In this document: piece after piece, positions 35,080 through 43,491 of the stretch | Position numbering within the stretch: the first letter of the stretch is position 1 | Layout of the letters: every line of letters starts with the position of its first letter | Source: Aquimarina sp. RZ0 | Lineage (GTDB): Bacteria > Bacteroidota > Bacteroidia > Flavobacteriales > Flavobacteriaceae | Direction of reading: 5' to 3' | Length of the DNA stretch: 52,344 bases | Assembly: GCF_008370685.1 (NCBI RefSeq) | Contig: NZ_VTZU01000048.1 | Span: 1 to 52,344 of the forward strand | Program-made: the position numbers and the translations under genes | Notes under the pieces: model-generated | What the model saw: the letters and a program-made list of their open reading frames with translations, nothing else | Database searches by the model: none | What the model was told of the DNA's origin: nothing

Positions 35080-36396
35080 TCAGTTATCTAAAAAATCAAA
35101 TCTAACCATTCCGTCATCATCAATATTCGATAGTCTTACTTTATGTAGTGTATTTACATATGAAGGATCCCATGGCATTTTTACCTTTACATAATTTTCT
35201 GTGAATCCATGAATATATCCTTCCTTATTTTCTGACTCAAAAAGCACTATTCGGTCTGTCCCTATTTGACTCTCATAAAACGACCTCCGTTTCTTTACAG
35301 ATAATCCACGTAGCATCTTACTTCTTTTCTTACGGATATGTTGTGGCACTACTCCTGCTAATTCTGAAGCGATTGTATTTTCTCTTTCAGAATACGTAAA
35401 CACATGTAAATAAGAGATATCTAATCCTGACAAAAAATTATATGTATCCAAAAAATGATCATCCGTCTCTCCCGGAAAACCTACAATAACATCAACACCT
35501 ATACAGGCATGTGGCATTACATCTTTTATTTTACTTACCCTATCCACATATACATCACTTAAGTATCTTCTGCGCATTAGTCTCAGAATCTCATCACTCC
35601 CAGATTGTAGAGGGATATGAAAATGAGGTACAAAAGTTCTGGAATTTGAAACAAAATCAATTGTCTTATTCTTTAAAAGATTCGGTTCTATAGAAGAAAT
35701 ACGTAATCTCTCTATGCCATCAACTTTATCTAGTGCTTGTACCAAATCATAAAAAGTATGTTCATGCTTTTTATTTCCAAACTCACCCTTCCCATAATCA
35801 CCTATATTAACACCTGTCAATACAATTTCTTTAATATGCTGTTCAGAAATATCTTTGGCATTTTTTAATACATTTTCTAGCGTATCACTGCGCGAAATCC
35901 CTCTTGCCAAAGGAATTGTACAATAGGTACATTTATAATCACAACCATCCTGCACTTTAAGAAATGCTCTGGTACGATCACCTATAGAATAACTACCTAC
36001 ATAAAAATCAGCTTCTTCTATTTCACAAGAATGTATTTCACCAAACTCATTTTTGGACAGATCATTAATATAATCTGTAATTTTAAATTTCTCGGTTGCC
36101 CCCAATACAAGATCCACTCCGTCTACCGCAACTAATTCTTCTGGCTTTAACTGAGCATAACAACCTACGGCCGCAACAAACGCATCAGGGTTTGATTTTT
36201 GAGCTTGCTTAACGATTGTTTTGAATCTTTTATCTGCATTTTCTGTTACAGAACAGGTGTTTATTACATAGATATCAGCAGACTCAGAAAAATCTACACG
36301 ATCAAAACCTTCATCCGTGAAATTTCTGGCAATTGTAGAAGTTTCTGAAAAATTCAGCTTACATCCTAAAGTATAAAAAGCTACTTTTTTTCTCAT
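35080..36396 (-). CDS. mtaB: tRNA (t6A37) methylthiotransferase MtaB
   Basis: The 438-residue enzyme adds a methylthio group to t6A at tRNA position 37 (ms2t6A). The N-terminal MTTase domain has three cluster cysteines: Cys12 in TLGCKLN, Cys48 in NTCSVTENAD and Cys79 in AVGCYAQL. The radical SAM domain has C152-x3-C156-x2-C159 in DGCDYKCTYC, followed by IPLARG. The C-terminal TRAM-like region ends VRFDFLDN. The TLGCKLN form and the length fit MtaB better than MiaB or RimO. It is a single gene with a hairpin in its leader. Confidence 0.93.
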   Translation of the reverse strand: MRKKVAFYTLGCKLNFSETSTIARNFTDEGFDRVDFSESADIYVINTCSVTENADKRFKTIVKQAQKSNPDAFVAAVGCYAQLKPEELVAVDGVDLVLGATEKFKITDYINDLSKNEFGEIHSCEIEEADFYVGSYSIGDRTRAFLKVQDGCDYKCTYCTIPLARGISRSDTLENVLKNAKDISEQHIKEIVLTGVNIGDYGKGEFGNKKHEHTFYDLVQALDKVDGIERLRISSIEPNLLKNKTIDFVSNSRTFVPHFHIPLQSGSDEILRLMRRRYLSDVYVDRVSKIKDVMPHACIGVDVIVGFPGETDDHFLDTYNFLSGLDISYLHVFTYSERENTIASELAGVVPQHIRKKRSKMLRGLSVKKRRSFYESQIGTDRIVLFESENKEGYIHGFTENYVKVKMPWDPSYVNTLHKVRLSNIDDDGMVRFDFLDN

Positions 36397-36465
36397 TAAT
36401 ATATATACTATTACGCCTGTTAAGACAGAAATCTGTTTATATTTATACTAGTTTTTAACAAAAAG

Positions 36466-36487
36466 ATACTGATCTTAGTCAGTATCA
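36466..36487 (-). promoter_or_regulatory. Hairpin in the mtaB leader, with -7-like box
   Basis: GATACTGA and TCAGTATC form an 8-bp stem (36466-36487), extended by GTTTTTAA and TTAAAAAC further out. A TATCTTTG box on the minus strand (36502-36509) precedes it. The mRNA of mtaB would therefore begin with this hairpin, about 70 bases before the start codon. A role in expression is a guess. Confidence 0.45.
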
Positions 36488-36533
36488 TGATTAAAAACCG
36501 TCAAAGATACCAACAATAATCCATTTACTGAAA

Positions 36534-38162
36534 TTGAAAATTAATCATTTAAGCAATATAATCAACTACTTTACAGTGGTTTATCTTTGCACCTCATGTG
36601 TTTCTTGTAAAAACCCTTTAAACCAGGAAAAAGACTATCAGATATTTAGATATAACGAATACTCCAATATCAATTCACTAGATCCTGCCTTTGCCAGAAA
36701 TCCGCCTATTATTTGGGCAACAAATCAGTTATTTAATGGATTGATACAGTTAGACGATTCTTTGCATATACAACCAGATATTGCTAAAAAATGGAGCATT
36801 TCTGAAGATATGTTGACTTATAACTTTATTCTAAGAAATGATGTAAAATTCCATAAGCACCATCAATTTAAAACAAAGGACAGTACAAGAATTGTAACAG
36901 CACAAGACTTTGAGTATAGTTTTAATAGGCTTACAGATCCTAAAGTTGCGTCACCCGGAAACTGGGTTTTAAATAATGTATCTGCTTATAAAGCCATTAA
37001 CGACACTATCTTTAACATGCAGTTAAAAAAACCTTTTCCTGCATTTTTAGGTTTAATGAGTATGCGCTACTGCTCTGTAGTTCCCAAAGAAATTGTAGAA
37101 TTCTATGGCACTAATTTCAGATCTAACCCGGTAGGTACAGGACCTTTTAAATTTAAATTATGGGAAGAAAACATAAAACTAGTACTTAGACGAAATGAAT
37201 TATACTTTGAAAAAGACGAAAAAGGTACACAATTACCTTATTTAGAAGCTGTAGCTGTAACATTTTTACCAGACAAACAAACAGAATTTCTACAATTTGC
37301 CAAAGGTAATATAGATTTTCTAAACAGTTTAGATGCATCATACAAAGATGAATTACTAACTCCAAGTGGAAAATTAAGGGCAAAATTCAAAAACAAGATT
37401 AATTTCTCTAAAGGTTCTTACCTGAATTCTGAATATTTGGGTTTCTACCTTGATGGAGAAAAAGACGAGGTAAAGTCCGAGCTTATCCGTAAAGCGATCA
37501 ATCACGGATTTGATAGACAAAAAATGATCACCTATCTAAAGAATGGGGTTGGCTCTCCAGCAAATAGCGGCTTTATACCCAAAGGACTACCTGGGTTTAA
37601 CAATCAACAAGGGTACGAATACAATCCAAAAAAATCAGAACTCCTTATAAAAGAATACATCAAGGCAAGTGGTAATAAAAAACCTACAATCCATATTGCA
37701 ACAGACAATAATTACCAAAGCTTATTCGAGTTTATCCAGCGCGAAATGGAAAAAACAGGGCTTACCATTATAGTAGATGTTATGACGCCATCTACCATTA
37801 GAAAGAAAAAATGGAGCGGTGAATTAGACACCTTCAGAGCAAGTTGGATCGCAGATTACCCGGATGCCGAAAATTTCTTATCCCCGTTTTATAGTAAAAA
37901 CTTTACTCCTAACGGACCTAATTACACACATTTTAAGAATGATGCGTTTGATCGATTATATGAACAAAGTTTCTCTGTTACCGACAACAAACTAAGAGAA
38001 GAACTCTATATAAAAATGGACTCTATTATTATTGCCCATGCACCTATAGTGCCTTTGTATTATGACCAAGTTACACGATTTGTGCAAAAAAACGTAAAAG
38101 GACTCACTAATAATCCTCAGAATTTTTTAGTACTAAAACGCGTATGGAAAGAGAAGGAATAA
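36534..38162 (+). CDS. Peptide/oligopeptide ABC transporter substrate-binding protein (SBP_bac_5)
   Basis: The 542-residue protein has a hydrophobic leader with a Cys-rich end (YLCTSCVSCK, Cys at about 22 or 25), so it is probably a lipoprotein. The SBP_bac_5 fold follows: NINSLDPAFARNPPIIWATNQLFNGL, DIAKKWSISEDMLTYNFILRNDVKFH, VTAQDFEYSFNRL and the late SPFYSKNFTPNGPNYTHFKNDAFDRLY (shown in part). It binds peptides outside the inner membrane. The start is TTG at 36534, since the next ATG would remove the leader. No permease or ATPase genes are adjacent, so it works with components encoded elsewhere. Confidence 0.82.
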   Translation: MKINHLSNIINYFTVVYLCTSCVSCKNPLNQEKDYQIFRYNEYSNINSLDPAFARNPPIIWATNQLFNGLIQLDDSLHIQPDIAKKWSISEDMLTYNFILRNDVKFHKHHQFKTKDSTRIVTAQDFEYSFNRLTDPKVASPGNWVLNNVSAYKAINDTIFNMQLKKPFPAFLGLMSMRYCSVVPKEIVEFYGTNFRSNPVGTGPFKFKLWEENIKLVLRRNELYFEKDEKGTQLPYLEAVAVTFLPDKQTEFLQFAKGNIDFLNSLDASYKDELLTPSGKLRAKFKNKINFSKGSYLNSEYLGFYLDGEKDEVKSELIRKAINHGFDRQKMITYLKNGVGSPANSGFIPKGLPGFNNQQGYEYNPKKSELLIKEYIKASGNKKPTIHIATDNNYQSLFEFIQREMEKTGLTIIVDVMTPSTIRKKKWSGELDTFRASWIADYPDAENFLSPFYSKNFTPNGPNYTHFKNDAFDRLYEQSFSVTDNKLREELYIKMDSIIIAHAPIVPLYYDQVTRFVQKNVKGLTNNPQNFLVLKRVWKEKE

Positions 38163-38286
38163 TCTCTTTTTTTAGAAAAAATATTTAAAAAAATGCTTTT
38201 TATCGATAAAAAAAGTATTTTAAACCTGTTTTTACTTCTTTTTAATTATATTCGTGCCAATAAAATTTCAACTAAAAATTATATTG

Positions 38287-39375
38287 ATGAAAAAACATTA
38301 TTTATGTCTAATCGTATCTGCATTTCTTTTTATCATATCTTGTAGTGATGATGACTCAAGCCCAGAAGGGCTTGTAAATATTACTCCAGATCCAACAGAA
38401 GAAATTGCATTAGACCCAACTGACATTTCTAAAAATATTCTTATTCCAGGGGGTAACAGAGTTTCCGGGAATGCTCCGTCTCCTAATGGAACGTTAACTT
38501 TTAGTATGGATCAAACAAACCAATCTGCTTTTCAGAAAAATGGATTTAATATTAATTTTGAAGCCCCTGCTAATTATGCCGGAGCGTATATTCAGGTAAA
38601 ATCAAAAGATAATGGCGAGACAGCAGATGAATATTGGGATGTTTCCCCATCTAACAAATCTTCACATAGTAATGATCATAAAAGAAGAAGACTACTTACT
38701 CATCAAACAAGTAAACTAAACGATCAAGAAATTGAAATTGATGTAAATTTTGAAGACACTGTTTCTGCTGGTACTTTTTGTTACCTTATCTGCATATATG
38801 ATACTGATGGCAATATTAGCGAACCGATAGAAGTTTGCGTAGAAGTTGAAGCTTGGGGAGGGAATCCTAATATTATAGGAACCTGGAATTATACTAAACG
38901 AACCAGGGACGGTATTACAGAAGACACTCTTGGTCAAGAAGAATGTGATAATACTACTGTTTTTTGTGAAAATGAAATGGAATTAACCGTTGAAAATGCA
39001 TACTGTGACACCCTTTTATCTTTACCAATTATCTTTAATGCGGATGGCACATACTCATATGCCGAAACATCTAACTATACAAATCTAGACTATCAACAAA
39101 CAAGAGAAAACTGTATTGCCTCTTTTGAAGAAGAAGGAGAAGAAATGTATACTTCCAAAGGAAACTGGGCTTATGATGAAGAAGAAGGAAGGTTGACATT
39201 AGTAGAATTCGAATATTCAGAAATAGATAATGGAGTTTCAGAAAATGGTTTCGAAGAAGATGGCTATCTCCTGTTTGATGGTAAAGCTACAATAACAGAA
39301 TCAAGTCTTATTATAGAAGGTGAATATAATGACGATCTGGAAACTTATATTGTTGAATTTCATTTCAACAAATAA
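38287..39375 (+). CDS. Lipoprotein with lipocalin-like C-terminal domain
   Basis: I start at the ATG at 38287 (362 residues), directly before the leader LCLIVSAFLFIISC with lipid Cys19 followed by SDDDSSPE. The open frame begins 33 bases earlier but that extension would block the leader. Residues about 70-190 form a beta-sandwich-like region with paired Cys (FCYLICIYD, VCVEVEAW). Residues 190-362 begin GTWNYTKRTRDG and resemble Bacteroidota lipocalin-like lipoproteins. A basic patch HKRRRLLTHQ is odd inside an otherwise acidic protein. Function unknown; surface or periplasmic location. A strong terminator follows. Confidence 0.68.
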   Translation: MKKHYLCLIVSAFLFIISCSDDDSSPEGLVNITPDPTEEIALDPTDISKNILIPGGNRVSGNAPSPNGTLTFSMDQTNQSAFQKNGFNINFEAPANYAGAYIQVKSKDNGETADEYWDVSPSNKSSHSNDHKRRRLLTHQTSKLNDQEIEIDVNFEDTVSAGTFCYLICIYDTDGNISEPIEVCVEVEAWGGNPNIIGTWNYTKRTRDGITEDTLGQEECDNTTVFCENEMELTVENAYCDTLLSLPIIFNADGTYSYAETSNYTNLDYQQTRENCIASFEEEGEEMYTSKGNWAYDEEEGRLTLVEFEYSEIDNGVSENGFEEDGYLLFDGKATITESSLIIEGEYNDDLETYIVEFHFNK

Positions 39376-39412
39376 TTTTTTTTCTTTCTTAAAAGACGTT
39401 ATCAAGCATAAA

Positions 39413-39447
39413 AATAAGTCCATGTGAATTCATTACATGGACTTATT
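39413..39447. terminator. Terminator between the lipoprotein and the GlmU-like gene
   Basis: A perfect 13-bp stem (AATAAGTCCATGT and its complement, 39413-39425 and 39435-39447) with a 9-base loop. It lies between convergent genes and can serve both. Confidence 0.8.
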
Positions 39448-39449
39448 CT

Positions 39450-40631
39450 TTATGAATCATAACTTTTACGCCATGGTTGTGTATCCTCAAAAATATGTGT
39501 TAAAATTTTCCCATCTTCTTCTGTAAAATCTACTTTACGTCTAGCCATGACAACTTTAGCCACTTCAAAAGCTTTTTTGGTAAGATATGTAGTAAAACCG
39601 CTACTTCCTCCCCAACTATAGCTAGGTACAAAATTACGAGGGAATCCGCTACCAAAGATATTTGCATTGACCCCAACTACTGTACCTGTATTAAACATCG
39701 TATTAATTCCACATTTGGAATGGTCTCCCATCATCAATCCACAAAATTGTAATCCTGTTTTAGCAAACCCTTCTTGCTCATAACTCCAAAGACGTACCGG
39801 GGCATAATTATTCTTCAAATTAGAAGTATTTGTATCTGCTCCCAAGTTACACCACTCTCCTATTACTGTGTTTCCTATAAAACCATCATGTCCTTTATTT
39901 GAATATCCAAATAGTACAGAATTACTAATTTCTCCGCCTACCTTAGAATATGGACCAATTGTAGTACCTCCATATATCTTTGCTCCCATTTTTACAGTTG
40001 CATGATCACATAATACAAATGGACCTCTAATCAAACTACCTTCCATAATCTCTGCATCTTTTCCTATATATATAGGACCTCCAGAGGCATTTAGTGTAGC
40101 GAATTCTAATATAGCTCCTTCTTCTAAAAATATATTTTCCGGGGCAATTATATTATTACTGGCAGGAATAGGTTGACTCTCCCTATCTTTTGTCAATAAG
40201 TCAAAATCTTCTCTAATTGATTGCTCATTTTTTGAAAAAATATCCCACGTATTTTTTACCGTAATAACATCATAATTATACTGAATGACTTCAAATGAAT
40301 CAAAATCAACTTCTTCTTCCTCTTTTGTATAAAATGCAATAGGTTCATCCTTATAAAAAACAGCCTGCATTGGTTTTAGATTACCAATTAAATTTACTAG
40401 ATTCTGTGTAGGAAGGTACGAAGCATTGATCATTACATTTTCTTCTAACTCTACCATAGGAAACTTATCACTAAGATAGTCTTCAGTAACTGTAGACGTT
40501 GTGCTGCTTAAATATTTTTCCCATTTCTCACGAATGGTCAAAATCCCTATTCTAATATCGGCAACCGGTCTGGTATAGGTAAAAGGTAATAATGCATTTC
40601 TGGAAGATCCGTCAAAAAGGATATAATTCAT
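39450..40631 (-). CDS. GlmU-like sugar nucleotidyltransferase/left-handed beta-helix protein
   Basis: The 393-residue protein starts ILFDGSSRNALLPFTYTRPVADIRIGILTIREKW, the N-terminal signature of the flavobacterial 'putative sugar nucleotidyl transferase' group (shown from its family, residues 4-37). The C-terminal half shows hexapeptide repeats (IYIGKDAEIMEGSLIRGP, GAKIYGGTTIGPYSKVGG, IGNTVIGEWCNLGADTNTSNL), a left-handed beta-helix as in GlmU acyltransferases. It is likely to handle UDP-amino sugars for the envelope. The classical GxGTRM loop is replaced by LFDGSSRNALLPF, so nucleotidyl transfer activity is uncertain. Confidence 0.78.
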   Translation of the reverse strand: MNYILFDGSSRNALLPFTYTRPVADIRIGILTIREKWEKYLSSTTSTVTEDYLSDKFPMVELEENVMINASYLPTQNLVNLIGNLKPMQAVFYKDEPIAFYTKEEEEVDFDSFEVIQYNYDVITVKNTWDIFSKNEQSIREDFDLLTKDRESQPIPASNNIIAPENIFLEEGAILEFATLNASGGPIYIGKDAEIMEGSLIRGPFVLCDHATVKMGAKIYGGTTIGPYSKVGGEISNSVLFGYSNKGHDGFIGNTVIGEWCNLGADTNTSNLKNNYAPVRLWSYEQEGFAKTGLQFCGLMMGDHSKCGINTMFNTGTVVGVNANIFGSGFPRNFVPSYSWGGSSGFTTYLTKKAFEVAKVVMARRKVDFTEEDGKILTHIFEDTQPWRKSYDS

Positions 40632-40774
40632 CTGTTTTTATTTATTGTTTTTTATAGTCAGATAGAATTCGCCATTAACATTCAAGTTGACACCAACTTA
40701 ATTATTATGGCTCATCTCATAAGTTAGCCTGATAATTTTAGCTTATCAAAAATACGGTAAGATCTAAAAACAAA

Positions 40775-40800
40775 AAAGCCTTTCATTACAGAAAGGCTTT
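40775..40800 (-). terminator. Terminator downstream of rpmE2
   Basis: AAAGCCTTT (40775-40783) and AAAGGCTTT (40792-40800) form a 9-bp stem about 21 bp after the rpmE2 stop. The minus strand continues with a short T-run. Confidence 0.8.
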
Positions 40801-40821
40801 AAATAATTCTTGTATACTAAA

Positions 40822-41073
40822 TTACTTTTTAAACTTAGCATATTTATTTTTAAACTTATCAATACGTCCTGCCGTATCAATTAGTTTAGATTTACCTGTA
40901 TAGAAAGGATGAGAGGTTCTAGAAATTTCTAATTTTACCAACGGATACTCAACACCATCAACCTCAAGTGTTTCTTTAGTATTCGCAGTAGATTTAGTTA
41001 AAAAAACCTCATCATTTGACATATCCTTAAAGGCAACTAGTCTATAATTTTCTGGGTGAATATCTTTTCTCAT
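40822..41073 (-). CDS. rpmE2: 50S ribosomal protein L31 type B
   Basis: The ATG at 41073 gives 83 residues starting MRKDIHPENYRLVAFKDMSN, the usual L31 start; the open frame reaches 41115 but that part contains the promoter. There are no Cys residues, so it is the zinc-free type B form. SRTSHPFYTGKSKLIDTAGRIDKF is the conserved end (shown from residues about 52-75). It has a full -33/-7 promoter and a terminator, forming a single-gene unit. Confidence 0.94.
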   Translation of the reverse strand: MRKDIHPENYRLVAFKDMSNDEVFLTKSTANTKETLEVDGVEYPLVKLEISRTSHPFYTGKSKLIDTAGRIDKFKNKYAKFKK

Positions 41074-41102
41074 CTTAATTATCTTATCATTTTTTCGAGG
41101 TG

Positions 41103-41132
41103 CAAATTTAATCATATTCTTTAAATTTGCAA
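41103..41132 (-). promoter_or_regulatory. Promoter of rpmE2
   Basis: On the minus strand TTG (41130-41132) is followed after 19 bp by TAAATTTG (41103-41110), exactly the Bacteroidota promoter pattern and 29 bp before the start codon. Confidence 0.72.
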
Positions 41133-41246
41133 TAGCAATGTTATTTTTTTGTTGATTTTAATTAAAATTCTTTTTTTCCTATGCTAAATGTAACAATTTA
41201 GTAATTTTATATACTTATGGTTTATAAATAACCAAAACTAAATACT

Positions 41247-41774
41247 ATGGAAAAATCTGTTAAATCTACTGCAATTACTCAAGGTCTTATCCTTGGTGTT
41301 ATACTATCTTTAATTACTGTTATTGGATATGTTGCTTATCAGGATATATTTACGCAATGGTGGTTATTGTTAGTATTATTAGGTATTACCATAACCATTG
41401 GGATTATTTCTGCGATTAAAAGTAGAAAATTATTAGGTGGATATATTTCTTACAAAAGTGCTTTTACTTCCTATTTTCTAACCATAGTTATAGGAACCCT
41501 TATAAGTATGGTGGTTGGAATCTTAATTTTTACTGTTATCGATACCGGAGCTGCCGAAAGTATCAAAGAAAGATCTATCGAAGTTACCGTGCAGATGATG
41601 GAGCGGTTTGGAGCACCCCAAGAAACAATTGATGAAACCATTACTAAAATGGAAGAACAAAATACTTTTGGAGTTGCAACTCAATTAAAAAACTGGGCTG
41701 GTGGCATGGTATTCTACATCATCGTTGGACTACTTGCTTGTCTCGCAATAAGAAAGAATGAACCTTTATACTAA
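41247..41774 (+). CDS. DUF4199 membrane protein, first copy
   Basis: The 175-residue protein has four membrane helices (GLILGVILSLITVIGYVAY, WWLLLVLLGITITIGIIS, FTSYFLTIVIGTLISMVVGI, GGMVFYIIVGLLACLAI) and a long acidic loop (residues about 105-140, ERSIEVTVQMMERFGAPQETIDE) between helices 3 and 4. That is the DUF4199 layout; its function is unknown. A second, diverged copy follows at 41858, separated by a terminator, and then a GT2 gene. Confidence 0.85.
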   Translation: MEKSVKSTAITQGLILGVILSLITVIGYVAYQDIFTQWWLLLVLLGITITIGIISAIKSRKLLGGYISYKSAFTSYFLTIVIGTLISMVVGILIFTVIDTGAAESIKERSIEVTVQMMERFGAPQETIDETITKMEEQNTFGVATQLKNWAGGMVFYIIVGLLACLAIRKNEPLY

Positions 41775-41798
41775 GTTCAACAAGGTTGACTAAATACA

Positions 41799-41832
41799 CA
41801 AAAGTGGGTTCCTTCCGAGTAACCCACTTTTG
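41799..41832 (+). terminator. Terminator between the two DUF4199 genes
   Basis: CAAAAGTGGGTT-type stem of 10-12 bp (41799-41810 and 41821-41832) with a 10-base loop and TATTTT after it. Confidence 0.78.
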
Positions 41833-41857
41833 TATTTTAGAATAAGATTTTCTACAC

Positions 41858-42409
41858 ATGGATTACCTATATTTGTCCTTAATTTTCATTAAAATGCTAA
41901 TGGGGGAATCTCAGAAAAAATTTATTACTTACATTTTAGGAATTGCAATTATATCTGGAATCGTAAGAGTTTTGTTAGATTATGTATCAAGAATACTTGA
42001 TACAGCTCCTATTATATACTATTCCACTTTTTTAATAGCTTTTATCTTAGAAGTTATTATTATTATTTATACGATTAAAAAATATAAAAAAGTAAAAAAC
42101 ATCTTTACTATTTTTGATGCTTTGAAAGTTGGCATTAGTATCATGGGCATCGTAGGATTGTTATACTGTGTAATGGCATTTATATATGACCAATATATAG
42201 ATCCAGAGTTTCAAAATACAATGACACTTAAATTTACGGAGCAATTTTCTCCTGAGCAGCTAGAACAGGTTACAGAAAATCTCAAAAATCAAGACACTAG
42301 TAAGTCGTATATTGGAGTTATTATGTATACCATTTGGTTTATCTTTTTAGGTTCAATCATATCTCTCATTGCGGGTTCTGTACTAAAAACTAAAGAAGAA
42401 TTGAAATAG
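41858..42409 (+). CDS. DUF4199 membrane protein, second copy
   Basis: The protein is 183 residues from the first ATG. ATGs at 41894 and 41900 (MGESQKKFITYILG) are credible alternative starts that better fit the family, as the first 12 residues are extra hydrophobic sequence. Helices are YILGIAIISGIVRVLL, STFLIAFILEVIIIIYTI, LKVGISIMGIVGLLYCVMAFI and IGVIMYTIWFIFLGSIISLIAG, with the acidic loop EFQNTMTLKFTEQFSPEQLEQ before the last helix. It ends directly before the GT2 start (TAG then ATG), so the two are co-transcribed. This GT2 link may hint at an envelope role. Confidence 0.82.
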   Translation: MDYLYLSLIFIKMLMGESQKKFITYILGIAIISGIVRVLLDYVSRILDTAPIIYYSTFLIAFILEVIIIIYTIKKYKKVKNIFTIFDALKVGISIMGIVGLLYCVMAFIYDQYIDPEFQNTMTLKFTEQFSPEQLEQVTENLKNQDTSKSYIGVIMYTIWFIFLGSIISLIAGSVLKTKEELK

Positions 42410-43357
42410 ATGAATATCTCCGTAGTTATACCGTTACTTAATGAACAAGAGTCCTTACAAGAGTTATATGATTGGATACTTCGTGTAATGCAATCTAATT
42501 CTTTTTCTTATGAAATCATCTTTATTGATGATGGCAGTTCTGATGGCTCCTGGCAAACTATTACAAAACTATCTGATACTGATAAAAATGTAAAAGGTAT
42601 TCGTTTTCTTAGAAATTATGGAAAATCACAAGCTTTACATGCTGGTTTTTCTGAAGCCAAAGGCACTGTAGCCATTACTATGGATGCTGATTTACAAGAT
42701 AACCCGGAAGAAATTCCTGAATTGTATAGCATGATTGTTAACGATAACTTTGATTTGGTTTCTGGCTGGAAAAAGAAAAGATATGATTCTGTTATTGCTA
42801 AAAATTTACCCTCCAAATTATTTAATGCCGCAGCAAGAAAGACATCTGGAGTAAAACTTAACGATTTTAATTGTGGATTAAAGGCTTATAGAAAACAAGT
42901 TATCAAAAACATAGAGGTATATGGAGAAATGCATCGATATATCCCTGTCCTGGCAAAAAATGCTGGTTTTAACAAAATTGGTGAAAAAGTTGTATTACAT
43001 CAAGCCAGAAAATATGGAAAAACTAAATTTGGTATGAGCCGGTTTGTTAATGGTTTTCTGGATTTGGTAACTATATGGTTTATGTCTCGTTTTGGCAAAA
43101 GACCTATGCATTTTTTCGGACTTATCGGTACCATTCTTTTTATTATCGGGTTCTTTTTCTCTTTATATCTGGGTATCGATAAATTATTTATACAAACCAA
43201 AGGAAGGCTAATTGCCCAACGACCAGAGTTCTATTTAGCTCTCACATCAATGATATTAGGTACACAGTTTTTTCTTGCAGGATTCTTAGGCGAAATTATA
43301 CTCACTAGTGGACGCAATAAAAAGCGATATAAAATTTCAGAGACAGTACATCTTTAA
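42410..43357 (+). CDS. GT2 family glycosyltransferase (DPM1/GtrB-like) with membrane tail
   Basis: The 315-residue enzyme has the GT-A core: SVVIPLLNEQESLQELYDWI, Asp40/Asp41 in FIDDGSSDGSW and the metal-binding DADLQD in TMDADLQDNPEEIPE. NDFNCGLKAYRKQV is the acceptor-side motif. Two C-terminal membrane helices follow (FFGLIGTILFIIGFFFSLYLG and LALTSMILGTQFFLAGFLGEI), as in GtrB-like polyprenyl-phosphate sugar synthases. It would make a polyprenyl-linked hexose on the inner face of the membrane, which GT-C enzymes could then use. It is co-transcribed with the second DUF4199 gene. Confidence 0.85.
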   Translation: MNISVVIPLLNEQESLQELYDWILRVMQSNSFSYEIIFIDDGSSDGSWQTITKLSDTDKNVKGIRFLRNYGKSQALHAGFSEAKGTVAITMDADLQDNPEEIPELYSMIVNDNFDLVSGWKKKRYDSVIAKNLPSKLFNAAARKTSGVKLNDFNCGLKAYRKQVIKNIEVYGEMHRYIPVLAKNAGFNKIGEKVVLHQARKYGKTKFGMSRFVNGFLDLVTIWFMSRFGKRPMHFFGLIGTILFIIGFFFSLYLGIDKLFIQTKGRLIAQRPEFYLALTSMILGTQFFLAGFLGEIILTSGRNKKRYKISETVHL

Positions 43358-43491
43358 AGTTTCGCAGAAAAACATCTTTTTTTTAAAAATATTATTAGCT
43401 TTTTATCTGATAAAGTGAATTATTAGCTACTTTATTTTTGGTGCCCCACAAACCAAAATTTAATAGTATTTTTGTAATCAAAACTATTCGC

